This document shows, one piece after another, positions 1 to 8,733 of a stretch of 64,000 nucleotides of DNA (position 1 is the stretch's first letter; the number at the start of each line of letters is the position of its first letter). The stretch comes from Anderseniella sp963698275. Its GTDB lineage: Bacteria; Pseudomonadota; Alphaproteobacteria; Rhizobiales; Aestuariivirgaceae. The translations under genes were made by a program, and so were the position numbers. The DNA lies in contig CAVOQE010000001.1 in the NCBI GenBank assembly GCA_963698275.1, forward strand, positions 186,001-250,000, given 5' to 3'. The notes under the pieces were generated by a model. It was not told the origin of the DNA, did no database searches, and was given only the letters and a program-made list of their open reading frames with translations.

Positions 1-2
1 CC

Positions 3-422
3 TTCAGTTTCACCGGGCTGGTGGTTGCCTCGATGATCCATTCGCTGCCATTTGTGGTGCAGCCCATGCGGCAGGCTTTTCAGGACATGGGCACAGGTCC
101 TCTGGAGGATGCTGCAACACTGGGGGCAGGGCCGCTCGACCGGTTTTTCAGTGTCGGCCTTCCGCAAGCCAAACGTGGCATCGTGACAGCCTCTGTGCTC
201 GGGTTTGCTCATGTGCTGGGAGAGTTCGGCGTTGTGTTGATGGTTGGCGGTAATATTCCAGGCCGCACAAAGGTGGTTTCCATTGCAATATATGAAAGCG
301 TCGAGACGCTTGATTATGCAACTGCACACATGTTGTCGGCAGGACTGTTGCTGCTGTCGTTTGCGGTGCTGGTCGGGGTCTTCGCCGTGAACCGGTCAAT
401 CCCGATGAAGGTGGGGCAATGA
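3..422 (+). CDS. modB: Molybdate ABC transporter permease ModB (3' part)
   Basis: Inner-membrane permease of the high-affinity molybdate importer ModABC; the 5' end lies outside the window. The frame is open from base 3. It shows the conserved cytoplasmic loop of binding-protein-dependent permeases (residues AATLGAGPLDRFFSVGLP, the EAA region) followed by hydrophobic segments and the motif GEFGVVLMVGGNIPG, which is typical of ModB. The stop TGA overlaps the ATG of the next gene, giving an ATGA junction that implies translational coupling with modC. The ModB identity rests on the permease motifs and on the Mop-type ATPase downstream. A sulfate or tungstate permease is less likely. Confidence 0.9.
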   Translation, partial: FSFTGLVVASMIHSLPFVVQPMRQAFQDMGTGPLEDAATLGAGPLDRFFSVGLPQAKRGIVTASVLGFAHVLGEFGVVLMVGGNIPGRTKVVSIAIYESVETLDYATAHMLSAGLLLLSFAVLVGVFAVNRSIPMKVGQ

Positions 423-1528
423 GCGCCAGTCGACTTGATCTGGATTTCCGACTGGTTCGCGGGGGCTTTGAGCTTGCGGTATCAGAAACCCTGACGCTTG
501 ATGGCGTGACGGTGTTGTTCGGACCAAACGGGTCGGGCAAATCCATGACCTTGCGCACCATTGCAGGGCTTGAGAGCGGTGCTGAAGGCGTTGTGCGGTT
601 TGAAGACACGGACTGGTTGCGGTCAGATACCGATACCTTTGTGGCGGCGTATCGACGCCCGGTTGCGCACGTGTTTCAGGATGCGCGGTTGTTTTCACAC
701 CTTGATGTGGCAGGCAATCTCGGGTTTGCGCAGCGCCGGGCCAAGGGTGATGGCCCCGAAGTGTCGCGCGACGATGTAGTTGAAGTGTTTGATATAGCCC
801 ATCTGCTGCAGCGTATGCCGCAGGGCCTGTCCGGCGGGGAACGGCAAAGAGTGGCGATGGCACGCGCATTGCTGACCCGGCCCCGGCTCGTATTGATGGA
901 TGAACCCTTGAGTGCGCTGGATGTGCAGCGCCGTGCCCAGGCTTTGAATTTCATTGAACAGATTCCGGAGCGGTTTCAGGTGCCGGTTATTTATGTCACG
1001 CACCAGATCGACGAAGTTGTTCGGCTTGCCAACCAGTTGGTGCTGATTGCCGGAGGGCGTATTGAAGCAAGCGGCCGGTCTGCCGACCTGATGTCTCGGC
1101 TGGATTTGCCGCCGTTTACCGGCAGATTCGAGGCCGGGACGATCATTGAGGCAAGGGTGAAGAACCACAATGCCGCATTTGCGCTGACCGAGTTGGAAGT
1201 CTCAGAAGGCGTGCAGGTCGAAGTGCCGTTTCTGGATTTCCCCGTGGGAGAAATGGTGCGGTTGCGTGTCCGGGCCCGTGACGTTTCCATTGCCGTGACC
1301 AAACCGAAGGGTGTGTCATTGCGCAATGTGCTGCCGGCCAAAGTTGAAGAGGTACAGGCAGAAGCAGACACAGCATTTGCCGAAGTCAGACTGTCGGTTG
1401 CCGACCAGGCGGTGCGCGCCCGTATCAGCCGGGCATCAGCGCATGAACTGAAACTGGAACCCGGCAAAGCCGTGTTTGTGATGGTCAAGGCCACCGCCCT
1501 CGACAGAAGACTTCTTACTCGGCGTTGA
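419..1528 (+). CDS. modC: Molybdate ABC transporter ATP-binding protein ModC
   Basis: ATPase that drives molybdate import through ModB. Visible motifs are Walker A GPNGSGKS (residues 35-42), Q-loop Gln87, signature LSGGERQR (137-144) and Walker B LVLMDEP (157-163) followed by SALD. After about residue 230 comes an extension with a TOBE/Mop-like oxyanion-binding domain (ARVKNHNAAFALTELE and the RVRARDVSIA region), which distinguishes ModC from generic ATPases. Its 369 residues match the family. The start ATG overlaps the modB stop. No Mo-responsive leader is visible because the operon start is outside the window. Confidence 0.95.
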   Translation: MSASRLDLDFRLVRGGFELAVSETLTLDGVTVLFGPNGSGKSMTLRTIAGLESGAEGVVRFEDTDWLRSDTDTFVAAYRRPVAHVFQDARLFSHLDVAGNLGFAQRRAKGDGPEVSRDDVVEVFDIAHLLQRMPQGLSGGERQRVAMARALLTRPRLVLMDEPLSALDVQRRAQALNFIEQIPERFQVPVIYVTHQIDEVVRLANQLVLIAGGRIEASGRSADLMSRLDLPPFTGRFEAGTIIEARVKNHNAAFALTELEVSEGVQVEVPFLDFPVGEMVRLRVRARDVSIAVTKPKGVSLRNVLPAKVEEVQAEADTAFAEVRLSVADQAVRARISRASAHELKLEPGKAVFVMVKATALDRRLLTRR

Positions 1529-1606
1529 GATTGAACCGCAGTGCTGATAACTTGTTCCCTGCAACCTGGGTGATGCCCGGGAGACGGATTGTTACAGAGG
1601 TTCCTT

Positions 1607-2263
1607 ATGAGACGTGTTTTTGTGTTGCTGGCTGCATCTGGAATTGGCCTTGCCGCTGTTGTAGCGGACCTGCCGGAAGTAGTTGCAGGTGATCGCGCAT
1701 TTTCTGAGGAAAGCGGAGTGAAGCGGGCAGGCAACTGGTCGAACGCCGACGCTGCGGCGAAGGCAGAAGCCGACGACGCCAGCGGGTCTGATGTTCCTGT
1801 GCCGCGGCCCAAGCCCGGCAGCAAGGCTGCAAAAGCCGATGCAGCCAGAACCAAGTCTGCAAAATCCGGGAGCAAGCAAGCTCCGGTGCCGCGCCAGAAA
1901 GCCAAACCAAAGGCGGCTGTGCAGGCCGGGCTTGTTCCGTCGGAAACCGGTTCAGCTAATACCAGTGCGCCTTATCGCGGCAAACTGCAGTCGGCAGAGA
2001 TCAAGGAAGCGTTGGTTGGCAAGGTGCTCGCCTCGCGTATTGACGGCAAAAAGGCAACCATCACGCTTGTTGAGGGAGGGGTCTTGAACTGGACATCCGC
2101 ATCCGGCAGCGGGCAGGGCAGATGGTGGGCTGAAGCAGGGCGCATATGTGATCGGTATGACCCGTCCGGTGACTTTCCCGGCAGAGGTGCCGGATGCCGC
2201 AGCTTTGAGCAAAAGCCGGATGGCTATTATGCCGGTGGCAGAAAACTGCAGTTTGTGAACTGA
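1607..2263 (+). CDS. Secreted protein of unknown function
   Basis: About 218 residues with an N-terminal signal peptide (MRRVFVLLAASGIGLAAVV, positively charged then hydrophobic). A low-complexity linker rich in Ala, Lys, Pro and Ser follows (about residues 45-115) with repeated PRPKPG/PVPRQK motifs. A compact C-terminal domain of about 90 residues has Trp, Gly and two Cys (ICDRYDP, GCRSFEQ) that could form a disulfide. The start was chosen at the ATG preceded by AGAGG with 6-nt spacing rather than the TTG 18 nt upstream. I do not recognise the family. The architecture suits a periplasmic or cell-wall-associated protein. The stop codon overlaps the edge of a dispersed repeat copy. Confidence 0.7.
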   Translation: MRRVFVLLAASGIGLAAVVADLPEVVAGDRAFSEESGVKRAGNWSNADAAAKAEADDASGSDVPVPRPKPGSKAAKADAARTKSAKSGSKQAPVPRQKAKPKAAVQAGLVPSETGSANTSAPYRGKLQSAEIKEALVGKVLASRIDGKKATITLVEGGVLNWTSASGSGQGRWWAEAGRICDRYDPSGDFPGRGAGCRSFEQKPDGYYAGGRKLQFVN

Positions 2264-2319
2264 TCGCTTTCAAAGTGCTAAAACAACCTTACGGGTTCAT
2301 TTGAACCCAGTTTGCTCTA
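2262..2319 (-). repeat. Dispersed palindromic repeat, partial copy (first hairpin)
   Basis: Read on the minus strand it runs TAGAGCAAACTGGGTTC...GAACCCG...GGTTG, then CACTTTGAAAGCGATCA. It matches the first half of the about 101-bp two-hairpin element seen at 5727, 12976 and 46283. The second hairpin is absent. It lies exactly between two convergent genes, so it could serve as a bidirectional transcription stop. Confidence 0.75.
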
Positions 2320-2325
2320 GGTGAT

Positions 2326-3264
2326 TTACTGGCGGCAGACGAGCCCCAGTGTTGTGGCGACCATGCGATAAGCGGTTAGCGCGCCAAGTCCGTCAACGTC
2401 GCAGTCCGGCATGAACTCGACCAGATCGAAAGCGGAAATCCGGGCTTTTGCGGAAATTGCATTGAGCAATTCAATTGTCTGCCAGTAACCAAGGCCGCCG
2501 GGCGCGCGTCCGATGACAGCAGGCATGATTGCCGGATCAAGCCCGTCACAATCAAAGCAGATGATCACGTTTGAACCGTTTGGAATGGCATCGGCAACCT
2601 GTGCCATGCCGTCAGATGCGATGTCACGGGCCGTGAAGAACTTTACGCCCCAGGCCAGCGCATCGGCATAGTCGTCTGGCCGGGCGGACCCGATATTGCG
2701 GGCGCCAACCTGAATGATGCGCTCGATGTGGTCCATCTCGGACGCCCGCCGCATGGTTGACGACAGCCCCCAGCGCTCACCGGCAACTTCATCGCGCCAA
2801 TCGATATGAGCGTCAATCTGGACAATGGTGTATTTCCCGCGGCCCTCGAAAGCCTGGAGCATGGGGATCGGCACACTGTCGTCACCACCCAGGACAATGG
2901 GCACTGCTCCACGGTCGACTATGGCGGAAACCGCAGCCTTGATAGCGGCGCGATTGCCTGCGCTGTCGTCGCCATAGTCCAGGTCTCCCAGATCACAGGC
3001 ATCCTGCGGGCCGCCGGGCAACAGCGGCGCGGCGAAATCAAAATCCATGTGTTCAAGGTTGGCTGCATATGGTGCCGCTGCTGCCCTGATGGCAGCAGGG
3101 CCGCCGGCGCAGTATGGACCTACCGAAGCGTAAGGTGTGGCGCACGGCACACCCAGTATGGCGGCTTTGGCAGTCACCTGGTCAGGTGCTGCACATGATG
3201 GAACACCCAAAAAGGTGGACACATCCGTGGCACCGAACATGGTGGCAATATTTGTCTTGTTCAT
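2326..3264 (-). CDS. Agmatinase/arginase-family ureohydrolase
   Basis: 312-residue binuclear-metal ureohydrolase that would hydrolyse a guanidino compound (agmatine, guanidinobutyrate or similar) to an amine and urea. Motifs are GGDDS (126-130), DAHIDWRDE (151 on) and DCDGLDPAIMP (about 242 on), the three metal-ligand blocks of the family. The first block is normally GGDHS; here Asp replaces the His ligand. It lies 29 bp downstream of carA on the same strand, so carbamoyl-phosphate and guanidino metabolism may be co-transcribed. Because of the altered ligand block and the lack of a diagnostic substrate loop I do not assign speB. Confidence 0.85.
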   Translation of the reverse strand: MNKTNIATMFGATDVSTFLGVPSCAAPDQVTAKAAILGVPCATPYASVGPYCAGGPAAIRAAAAPYAANLEHMDFDFAAPLLPGGPQDACDLGDLDYGDDSAGNRAAIKAAVSAIVDRGAVPIVLGGDDSVPIPMLQAFEGRGKYTIVQIDAHIDWRDEVAGERWGLSSTMRRASEMDHIERIIQVGARNIGSARPDDYADALAWGVKFFTARDIASDGMAQVADAIPNGSNVIICFDCDGLDPAIMPAVIGRAPGGLGYWQTIELLNAISAKARISAFDLVEFMPDCDVDGLGALTAYRMVATTLGLVCRQ

Positions 3265-3293
3265 ATCAAGCCTGCCCGCACGGTAACTTGAGT

Positions 3294-4526
3294 TCAGGTT
3301 TTGGATTTAGCTATGTAATCAGCGAAGCGGGCAAACAGGTAGTGTGAATCCTGCGGGCCGGGAGATGCTTCGGGATGATGCTGCACCGAAAACACCGGCT
3401 TTCCTTCAAGTTGAATGCCGCAGTTCGAGCCGTCAAACAGGGATACATGGGTTTCGGCAACACCTTCCGGCAGGGATTTTCCATCCACTGCAAAGCCGTG
3501 GTTCATGGAGGTTATCTCGACCTTGCCGGTGGTGTGGTCCTTGACCGGGTGATTGGCACCGTGATGACCCTGATGCATTTTTACGGTCGTGCCACCCAGG
3601 GCCAGAGCCAACATCTGATGGCCCAGACAAATACCAAACACCGGTTTGCCGCTGTCAATCAGCTTGCGGATTTCGGGTACGGCATATTCGCCGGTTGCTG
3701 CCGGGTCGCCAGGACCGTTTGAAAGAAATACGCCGTCGGGATCAAGGGCAAGGATGTCTTCGCCGGTTGTGTTGCCGGGCACCACGGTGACCTTGCAGCC
3801 CTGCTGTGCCAGGCAACGCAGGATGTTCCGCTTGGCGCCGAAATCCATGGCCACAACATGATGGCGGGGGTTTTGCAGCTGGCCAAAACCGGTGCCCCAG
3901 TTCCACAGGGTTTCTTCCCAGTCATAGCGCTGGGCGCAGGAAACCTCTTTTGCCAGATCCATCCCTTCCAGACCGGGCCAGTTGGCGGCCTGGCTGGTCA
4001 GCGCCTTGATGTCGAACTTCGCCCTGGCATTGTGTGCGATAACAGCATTCGGCATTCCGCGTTCGCGGATGAGGGACGTGAGAGCCCGGGTGTCCACCCC
4101 GACAATGCCGATAATGTTGCGGGCTTTCAACCAGGCATCAAGATGCTTGGCGGCACGGTAATTGGAAGGATTGGTGACATCGGCTTTCAGGACACAACCG
4201 CGTACACCTGATGTTGCAGCAAGGTTGAAGGTCTCAATGTCATCGTCATTGGTGCCGACATTGCCGATATGCGGGAAGGTGAACGTGATGATCTGGCCGG
4301 CATAGGAAGGATCGGTCAGGATTTCCTGATAGCCGGTGATGGCGGTGTTGAAACAGAGTTCTCCCGTGGCATGGCCGGTTGCGCCGAGCCCGGTGCCTTC
4401 AATCACCGTTCCATCGGCCAGAACCAGCCGGGCTGTCATGGCTTGTTCAGTCCAGGCAGGCGTGCTTGCAACGCCACTGCCGGTGGTTGGATTTGCCGGG
4501 CGGGAAGATGACTTTGTGGGCGGCAT
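3294..4526 (-). CDS. carA: Carbamoyl-phosphate synthase small subunit
   Basis: Glutaminase subunit supplying ammonia to CarB for pyrimidine and arginine synthesis. The N-terminal CPSase small-chain domain contains LADGTVIEGTGLGA, GYQEILTDPSYAGQI and SNYRAAKHLDAWL. The C-terminal class I glutamine amidotransferase domain has FLSNGPGDP, the nucleophile block GICLGHQ and HHPEASPGP with the catalytic His and Glu. The open frame extends upstream, but the ATG at 4526 has GGAAGG at proper spacing and gives 410 residues, the usual length. An internal Met (TARLVLADG) is an alternative without a clear ribosome binding site. carB is not adjacent. Confidence 0.95.
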   Translation of the reverse strand: MPPTKSSSRPANPTTGSGVASTPAWTEQAMTARLVLADGTVIEGTGLGATGHATGELCFNTAITGYQEILTDPSYAGQIITFTFPHIGNVGTNDDDIETFNLAATSGVRGCVLKADVTNPSNYRAAKHLDAWLKARNIIGIVGVDTRALTSLIRERGMPNAVIAHNARAKFDIKALTSQAANWPGLEGMDLAKEVSCAQRYDWEETLWNWGTGFGQLQNPRHHVVAMDFGAKRNILRCLAQQGCKVTVVPGNTTGEDILALDPDGVFLSNGPGDPAATGEYAVPEIRKLIDSGKPVFGICLGHQMLALALGGTTVKMHQGHHGANHPVKDHTTGKVEITSMNHGFAVDGKSLPEGVAETHVSLFDGSNCGIQLEGKPVFSVQHHPEASPGPQDSHYLFARFADYIAKSKT

Positions 4527-4776
4527 CGGCCTTCCAGGAAATTCCTGGCCTTTTATTTGAGAGGTGCTGCCTTGGGCAAAAGCTGCGTTCGGGCAATTTG
4601 GCGGGAAACTAGATAGCCGCACTGCGCGCGTCAAGCACCGGCAGGCATGCAGTCCCCGTGATTTTGCATGAATTGTGACGTTTTGGGTCTGCGGCTTGCG
4701 TGGGTCAGACGGTGAGGGTATCAATTGGGCGGGCCTCGCCCCTCGATTTGAAGCTCTGCCATGAAAGGCAATACAG

Positions 4777-5241
4777 ATGAGTGATTCTATCCGTGACCGT
4801 GTCAGCGCCCTCATGAAAGATGCCATGCGTGAGCAAGACAAGACCCGGCTTTCAACCCTGAGGTTGATTTCCGCGGCATTCAAGGATCGCGAAATCCAGA
4901 ACCGTGGCACAGGCAAGGATGACAGTCTCACGGAAAGCGGGATGCAGGAAATTCTGTCCAAAATGATCAAGCAGCGCAGAGAGTCTGCCGAAACCTATGA
5001 AAAGGGCGGCAGACCGGAACTCGCGGCTACCGAGATGGCTGAAATAGAGATCATCGAAGAGTTTCTGCCGCGCCAGTTCTCGGTTGCAGAAATCGAGGCT
5101 GCCGTGTCCGGCGTTATAAAAGAGCTCGATGCATCAGGTTTGAAAGACATGGGCCGGGTGATGAGTGTCCTGAAAGACCGCCATGCCGGTCAGATGGACT
5201 TTGCCAAGGCCGGTGCCGCTGTCAAAAATCTGCTCGGCTAG
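4777..5241 (+). CDS. GatB/YqeY domain-containing protein
   Basis: 154-residue stand-alone YqeY protein (helical domain related to the tail of the GatB amidotransferase subunit). Typical blocks are the N-terminal RVSALMKDAMREQDKTRLSTLRLISAAFKD, MIKQRRESAETYEKGGRPELAATEMAEI, and the C-terminal GRVMSVLKDRHAGQMDFAKAG, close to the usual family end. It is divergent from carA with about 250 bp between, a common arrangement in alphaproteobacteria, where yqeY precedes dnaG and rpoD. Role uncertain; some link to tRNA-dependent amidation is assumed from the fold. Confidence 0.92.
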   Translation: MSDSIRDRVSALMKDAMREQDKTRLSTLRLISAAFKDREIQNRGTGKDDSLTESGMQEILSKMIKQRRESAETYEKGGRPELAATEMAEIEIIEEFLPRQFSVAEIEAAVSGVIKELDASGLKDMGRVMSVLKDRHAGQMDFAKAGAAVKNLLG

Positions 5242-5363
5242 AGCGACCCTCCGATAAAACGGAATGGTTACTACCTCGTCGCTACAGACAAGTGTCTGAA
5301 GTGATAGCCGGTTGTTGCCACAGTGGTGTTCAATAGTCGGGCCGATTGCAATGGAGAATGGTC

Positions 5364-6125
5364 ATGATTGTGCGGCGCCAGTTGATTTCCGGCCTGGCTA
5401 TCACCGGTTTACTCGGCGGCTCGGCAGCGCCACTGTTTGCTGGTTTGGCACTTCGGGCTCAGCACAGCAGTAAACCTTTCTTCAAGGCGGAAACCTGGGC
5501 GGTCAAACTGATACAGGCGGCAGAGAGCCAGGTCGGGCTGACCACTGTCTATGACCCGGCCTACAGGCGGCTTGCCTATCCGCTGGGCGATGTGCCGATG
5601 CAGCGAGGCGTATGTACGGATGTCGTCATCCGGGCGTACAGGGCAGCACTCGGTATCGATCTGCAAAAGCTGGTGCATGAGGACATGAAATCGGCGTTTG
5701 CCGGTTATCCGGCGATTTGGGGACTAGAGCAACATGGGTTCAAGTGAACCCATAAAGTTGCTCGATCACTTTGAAAGCGATCAGGTTTATGAGTTTTGGT
5801 TGATTCAACCAAAAATCATCCTGATCTAAAGCGGCCGGATCGCAACATTGATCATCGAAGAGTGCCGAATCTTGAACACTTCCTGAAACGTCGCGGCGCC
5901 GGCCTGCCGGTCACCCAGGACGGCGCAGACTATCAACCTGGAGACCTTGTCACTCAGCGCTTGCCGGGAAATCTGCCGCATATAGCCATTGTTACCAATC
6001 GCCCGGCAAAGGCTCGCAATCATGCGTTGGTGGTGCATAATATAGGCGCAGGTACCCAGATAGAGGACCGTTTGTTCGAGTTCAGGATTTCGGGGCATTT
6101 TCGACTTGTGCCGGGAGCTGGCTGA
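5364..6125 (+). pseudogene. DUF1287 protein gene interrupted by a palindromic repeat
   Basis: The N-terminal part (5364-5726) encodes a signal peptide (MIVRRQLISGLAITGLLGG) and the DUF1287 core VYDPAYRRLAYPLGDVP...RGVCTDVVIRAYRAALGIDLQ. The C-terminal part (5829-6125) continues the same family with KRPDRNIDHRRVPNLEHF...YQPGDLVTQRLPGNLPHIAIV. Between them sits a 101-bp dispersed repeat flanked by CTA on both sides. The insertion adds 102 bp, so the frame is kept, but TGA at 5745 inside the repeat ends translation after EQHGFK. In an NlpC/P60-like reading, the likely catalytic Cys (GVCTD) and His (PHIAIV) are now on separate fragments. A TTG at 5796 could restart translation but has no good ribosome binding site. 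The start ATG 5364 has GGAGA 6 nt upstream. Confidence 0.85.
5727..5827 (+). repeat. Two-hairpin dispersed repeat, full copy inside DUF1287 gene
   Basis: First palindrome: GAGCAAC..TGGGTTCA / TGAACCCA..GTTGCTC. Linker: CACTTTGAAAGC. Second palindrome: GATCAGG..TTTTGGTTGATTCAACCAAAA..CCTGATC. The copy is 101 bp and is flanked by CTA (5724-5726) and CTA (5826-5828), which may be a 3-bp target duplication. It is nearly identical in layout to the copies at 12976-13076 and 46283-46383. Confidence 0.9.
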
Positions 6126-6566
6126 CGTCAGCTGAAACCCTGTAATTTCCATAATTTGTGGTGGATCATCATGCTGTGGCATGTAGTCAGTGGGTGCAAC
6201 TTCAAATTGATTACGATGCCTTAACTGGGGGGAGCAAGTACTCCGCAATCCCTTCAGTCGCACCCACTGATACGCAACCCCCTAGGGGGCTGTGTTGCGA
6301 TGTTGAGCGAATAATATCCATCCATTTGGGCTCAAAACAATTGCAAGAACGCATTACCAAGGTGAAATCCCGTGTGCCGATAGTGGTGATTTGACTTACC
6401 GGACGGGTAAATGAATTTACCAGTGATTTGACGGGCCTGTTCACGGCCCGGGACTGATGGTGCCAGACCCGGCACACCTGAATAATCCGCCCGTGAAATT
6501 CGACTCACAGTATGTGGTGATGCCGTGCTAATTCTGGGCTACTGGATCGGGCTTCATGGGTAGAAC
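6126..6566. other. 440-bp intergenic region upstream of dnaG
   Basis: No supported gene. A 78-residue open frame (6158-6394) has no recognisable domain and no convincing ribosome binding site. One striking inverted repeat lies at 6273-6299: CGCAAC and GTTGCG arms around CCCCCTAGGGGG. A weaker hairpin is GGGCC..GGCCC near 6435-6451. The dnaG promoter should lie here, but I cannot identify boxes with confidence. Confidence 0.5.
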
Positions 6567-8516
6567 ATGCGTTTTCCGCAATCATTTCTGGACGAGATAA
6601 GGGCGAGGATTTCGATCTCTTCGGTCATCGGCCGGTCTGTGCAGTGGGACAAGCGCAAGACCAACGCCGGCAAGGGTGATTTCTGGGCATGCTGTCCGTT
6701 TCACGGAGAAAAGACACCGAGCTTCCACTGTGAGGATCGAAAGGGCCGCTATCACTGCTTTGGCTGCAAGGAAAGCGGCGACATTTTTACCTATCTCGTG
6801 CAAAAGGAGGGAGTGCCGTTTCCCGAAGCGGTGGAGCGATTGGCGTCAGAAGCCGGTCTCCAGCTGCCGCAGCTTTCGCCGGAGGCAGAAGCTCGCGAGG
6901 AACGCCGCGCCAATCTGTATGATGTAATGGACCTGGCCCAGGCGTTCTTTGTGGCGCAATTGCAGGCGTCAGTTGGAGCCAAGGCACGCGGTTACCTGTC
7001 TGATCGCGGCTTGTCCGGCGAGGTACAGCGAGAGTTTGGCATAGGGTTTGCCCCGAATGATCGCCATGCCCTGTCGAAGGTGCTGGCGGGCCACGACATC
7101 ACAATCGACCAGATGGATGAGGCCGGACTGGTCATCCGCCCGGACGACGGCAAGCCTGCCTATGACCGGTTCCGGGATCGCATCATGTTTCCGATCCGCG
7201 ATCCTCGCGGGCGGGTGATCGCCTTTGGCGGACGGGCCATGAACCCGGATGCACCGGCCAAGTATCTCAATTCACCGGATACGCCGCTGTTTCACAAAGG
7301 CACCGTATTGTACAACATGGATAAGGCCCGCAAGCCCGCCCATGATGTGAGCGCGCTGATCGCCTGCGAGGGCTATATGGATGTTATTGCCCTTACCCGT
7401 GCAGGACTTCCCCATGCGGTTGCCCCCTTGGGGACAGCGCTCACGGAAGACCAGCTTGCCATGATGTGGAAGGTCACGCCGGAACCGGTATTGTGTTTTG
7501 ATGGTGATGATGCCGGCATGAAGGCTGCCTACAGAGCGCTTGACCTGGCGCTGGAGCGGCTGACACCGGGCAGTTCGCTGAAGTTTGCGGTGCTGCCGGA
7601 GGGCGAGGATCCGGATGACCTGCTGACTTCCGGCGGACCGGAGGCTGTGCAGCAGGTCATAGAGCAGGCAGAACCCATGGCAGCCATGGTGTGGCGGCGG
7701 GCCTTGTCGCGCAATGACCGTTCAACGCCGGAACGCAAGGCCCGCTTTGAAGCTGATCTCATGCAGACGGTCAACGCGATCGCCGATCCGACAGTGCGTA
7801 AATACTATGCCGATGACATGCGCGAACGGGTATCAGCCCTGTTGCATGGTTCTGGCGGCAACAGATGGCAGAAATCACGGGGCCGCAAGTTTGGCGGTGC
7901 CCGCGCGTCCGGAGCCGGACGGGGACGCTGGCAGAAGGAGCCGTGGGAGATTGAAACTCCGGCCTCGCCGCAACTGCGGGCCATGGCCGGCCGGCCGGTT
8001 CATGATGCTGCAACGCAGCGCCGGACAGGGCTGATTCTGCTGACGCTGGCGAACCATCCGGTGCTGGCAGAGGAGATGATCGACGATATTGTCGCAATGG
8101 AAGTGCCAACAAGCGAGCTTGACTCTTTGCGCCGACGAATCATAGATACATGCGCCTCTGGGGCAGACCTTGAAAAGCACGACTTGCGTGACCACTTAAT
8201 CCAGACCGGGATGGGCGCAATTCTTGATGCACTCGATACCCAGGCACGGCATCATGATTGCTGGTTCGCCGGTGCCGACGCTGCAGATGCAGATGCTCGA
8301 ACCGGCTTGATGCAGTTGGTGGTGATGAACCGGAAATTGGTGACGCTGGAAAAGGAACTCAAACGCGCTGAAATGCGTCTTGCCGAAGACCCAACGGAAG
8401 AAAATCTCAATCATCTCAACGAGGTGAGAGATCAGTTGAATTCCATGGCGGGAGCAGAGGCAACGATTGACGGGTATGGAGAGGCTTCCGGTCGAACGGC
8501 AAACCCTGCCGGGTAG
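6567..8516 (+). CDS. dnaG: DNA primase
   Basis: Synthesises RNA primers at the replication fork together with DnaB helicase. The N-terminal CHC2-type zinc domain has Cys43, His46, Cys64 and Cys67 in CCPFHGEKTPSFHCED and YHCFGCKESGD. The catalytic core has GFAPND, RIMFPIRDPRGRVIAFGGR and the TOPRIM block LIACEGYMDVIAL with the acidic DGDDAGMKAA. The C-terminal helicase-interaction region is diverged, as usual, with an Arg/Gly-rich linker near residue 430. 649 residues is normal for alphaproteobacteria. The ATG gives the family's typical N-terminus MRFPQSFLDEIRARI. The rpoD gene follows after 217 bp. Confidence 0.97.
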   Translation: MRFPQSFLDEIRARISISSVIGRSVQWDKRKTNAGKGDFWACCPFHGEKTPSFHCEDRKGRYHCFGCKESGDIFTYLVQKEGVPFPEAVERLASEAGLQLPQLSPEAEAREERRANLYDVMDLAQAFFVAQLQASVGAKARGYLSDRGLSGEVQREFGIGFAPNDRHALSKVLAGHDITIDQMDEAGLVIRPDDGKPAYDRFRDRIMFPIRDPRGRVIAFGGRAMNPDAPAKYLNSPDTPLFHKGTVLYNMDKARKPAHDVSALIACEGYMDVIALTRAGLPHAVAPLGTALTEDQLAMMWKVTPEPVLCFDGDDAGMKAAYRALDLALERLTPGSSLKFAVLPEGEDPDDLLTSGGPEAVQQVIEQAEPMAAMVWRRALSRNDRSTPERKARFEADLMQTVNAIADPTVRKYYADDMRERVSALLHGSGGNRWQKSRGRKFGGARASGAGRGRWQKEPWEIETPASPQLRAMAGRPVHDAATQRRTGLILLTLANHPVLAEEMIDDIVAMEVPTSELDSLRRRIIDTCASGADLEKHDLRDHLIQTGMGAILDALDTQARHHDCWFAGADAADADARTGLMQLVVMNRKLVTLEKELKRAEMRLAEDPTEENLNHLNEVRDQLNSMAGAEATIDGYGEASGRTANPAG

Positions 8517-8733
8517 ACGAACAGGCATTCCGGCCTGACTTGACCGGCTCCAATGAAGGTACGAACGAGGCAAGATAAACGGCTCTGGCGGCAGGCCAAA
8601 CATGATTAAGGCATGTTTAACGCGGTATCCCGCATAAAGACATGCAAACCGAACAAGCGAATCAATAGTGCTGTCACAGCTCTCACCAAAACAGAGCAGG
8701 CACAGCGTGAAACAGAAAAGTGAGCGTACAGGC

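Noticed and set aside
5724..5828. DUF1287 split as a sequencing error
   Set aside because: The interruption is a complete, independently recurring 101-bp repeat rather than a single-base change.
6158..6394. 78-residue open frame between DUF1287 and dnaG
   Set aside because: No domain, no ribosome binding site and no codon pattern like the neighbours.
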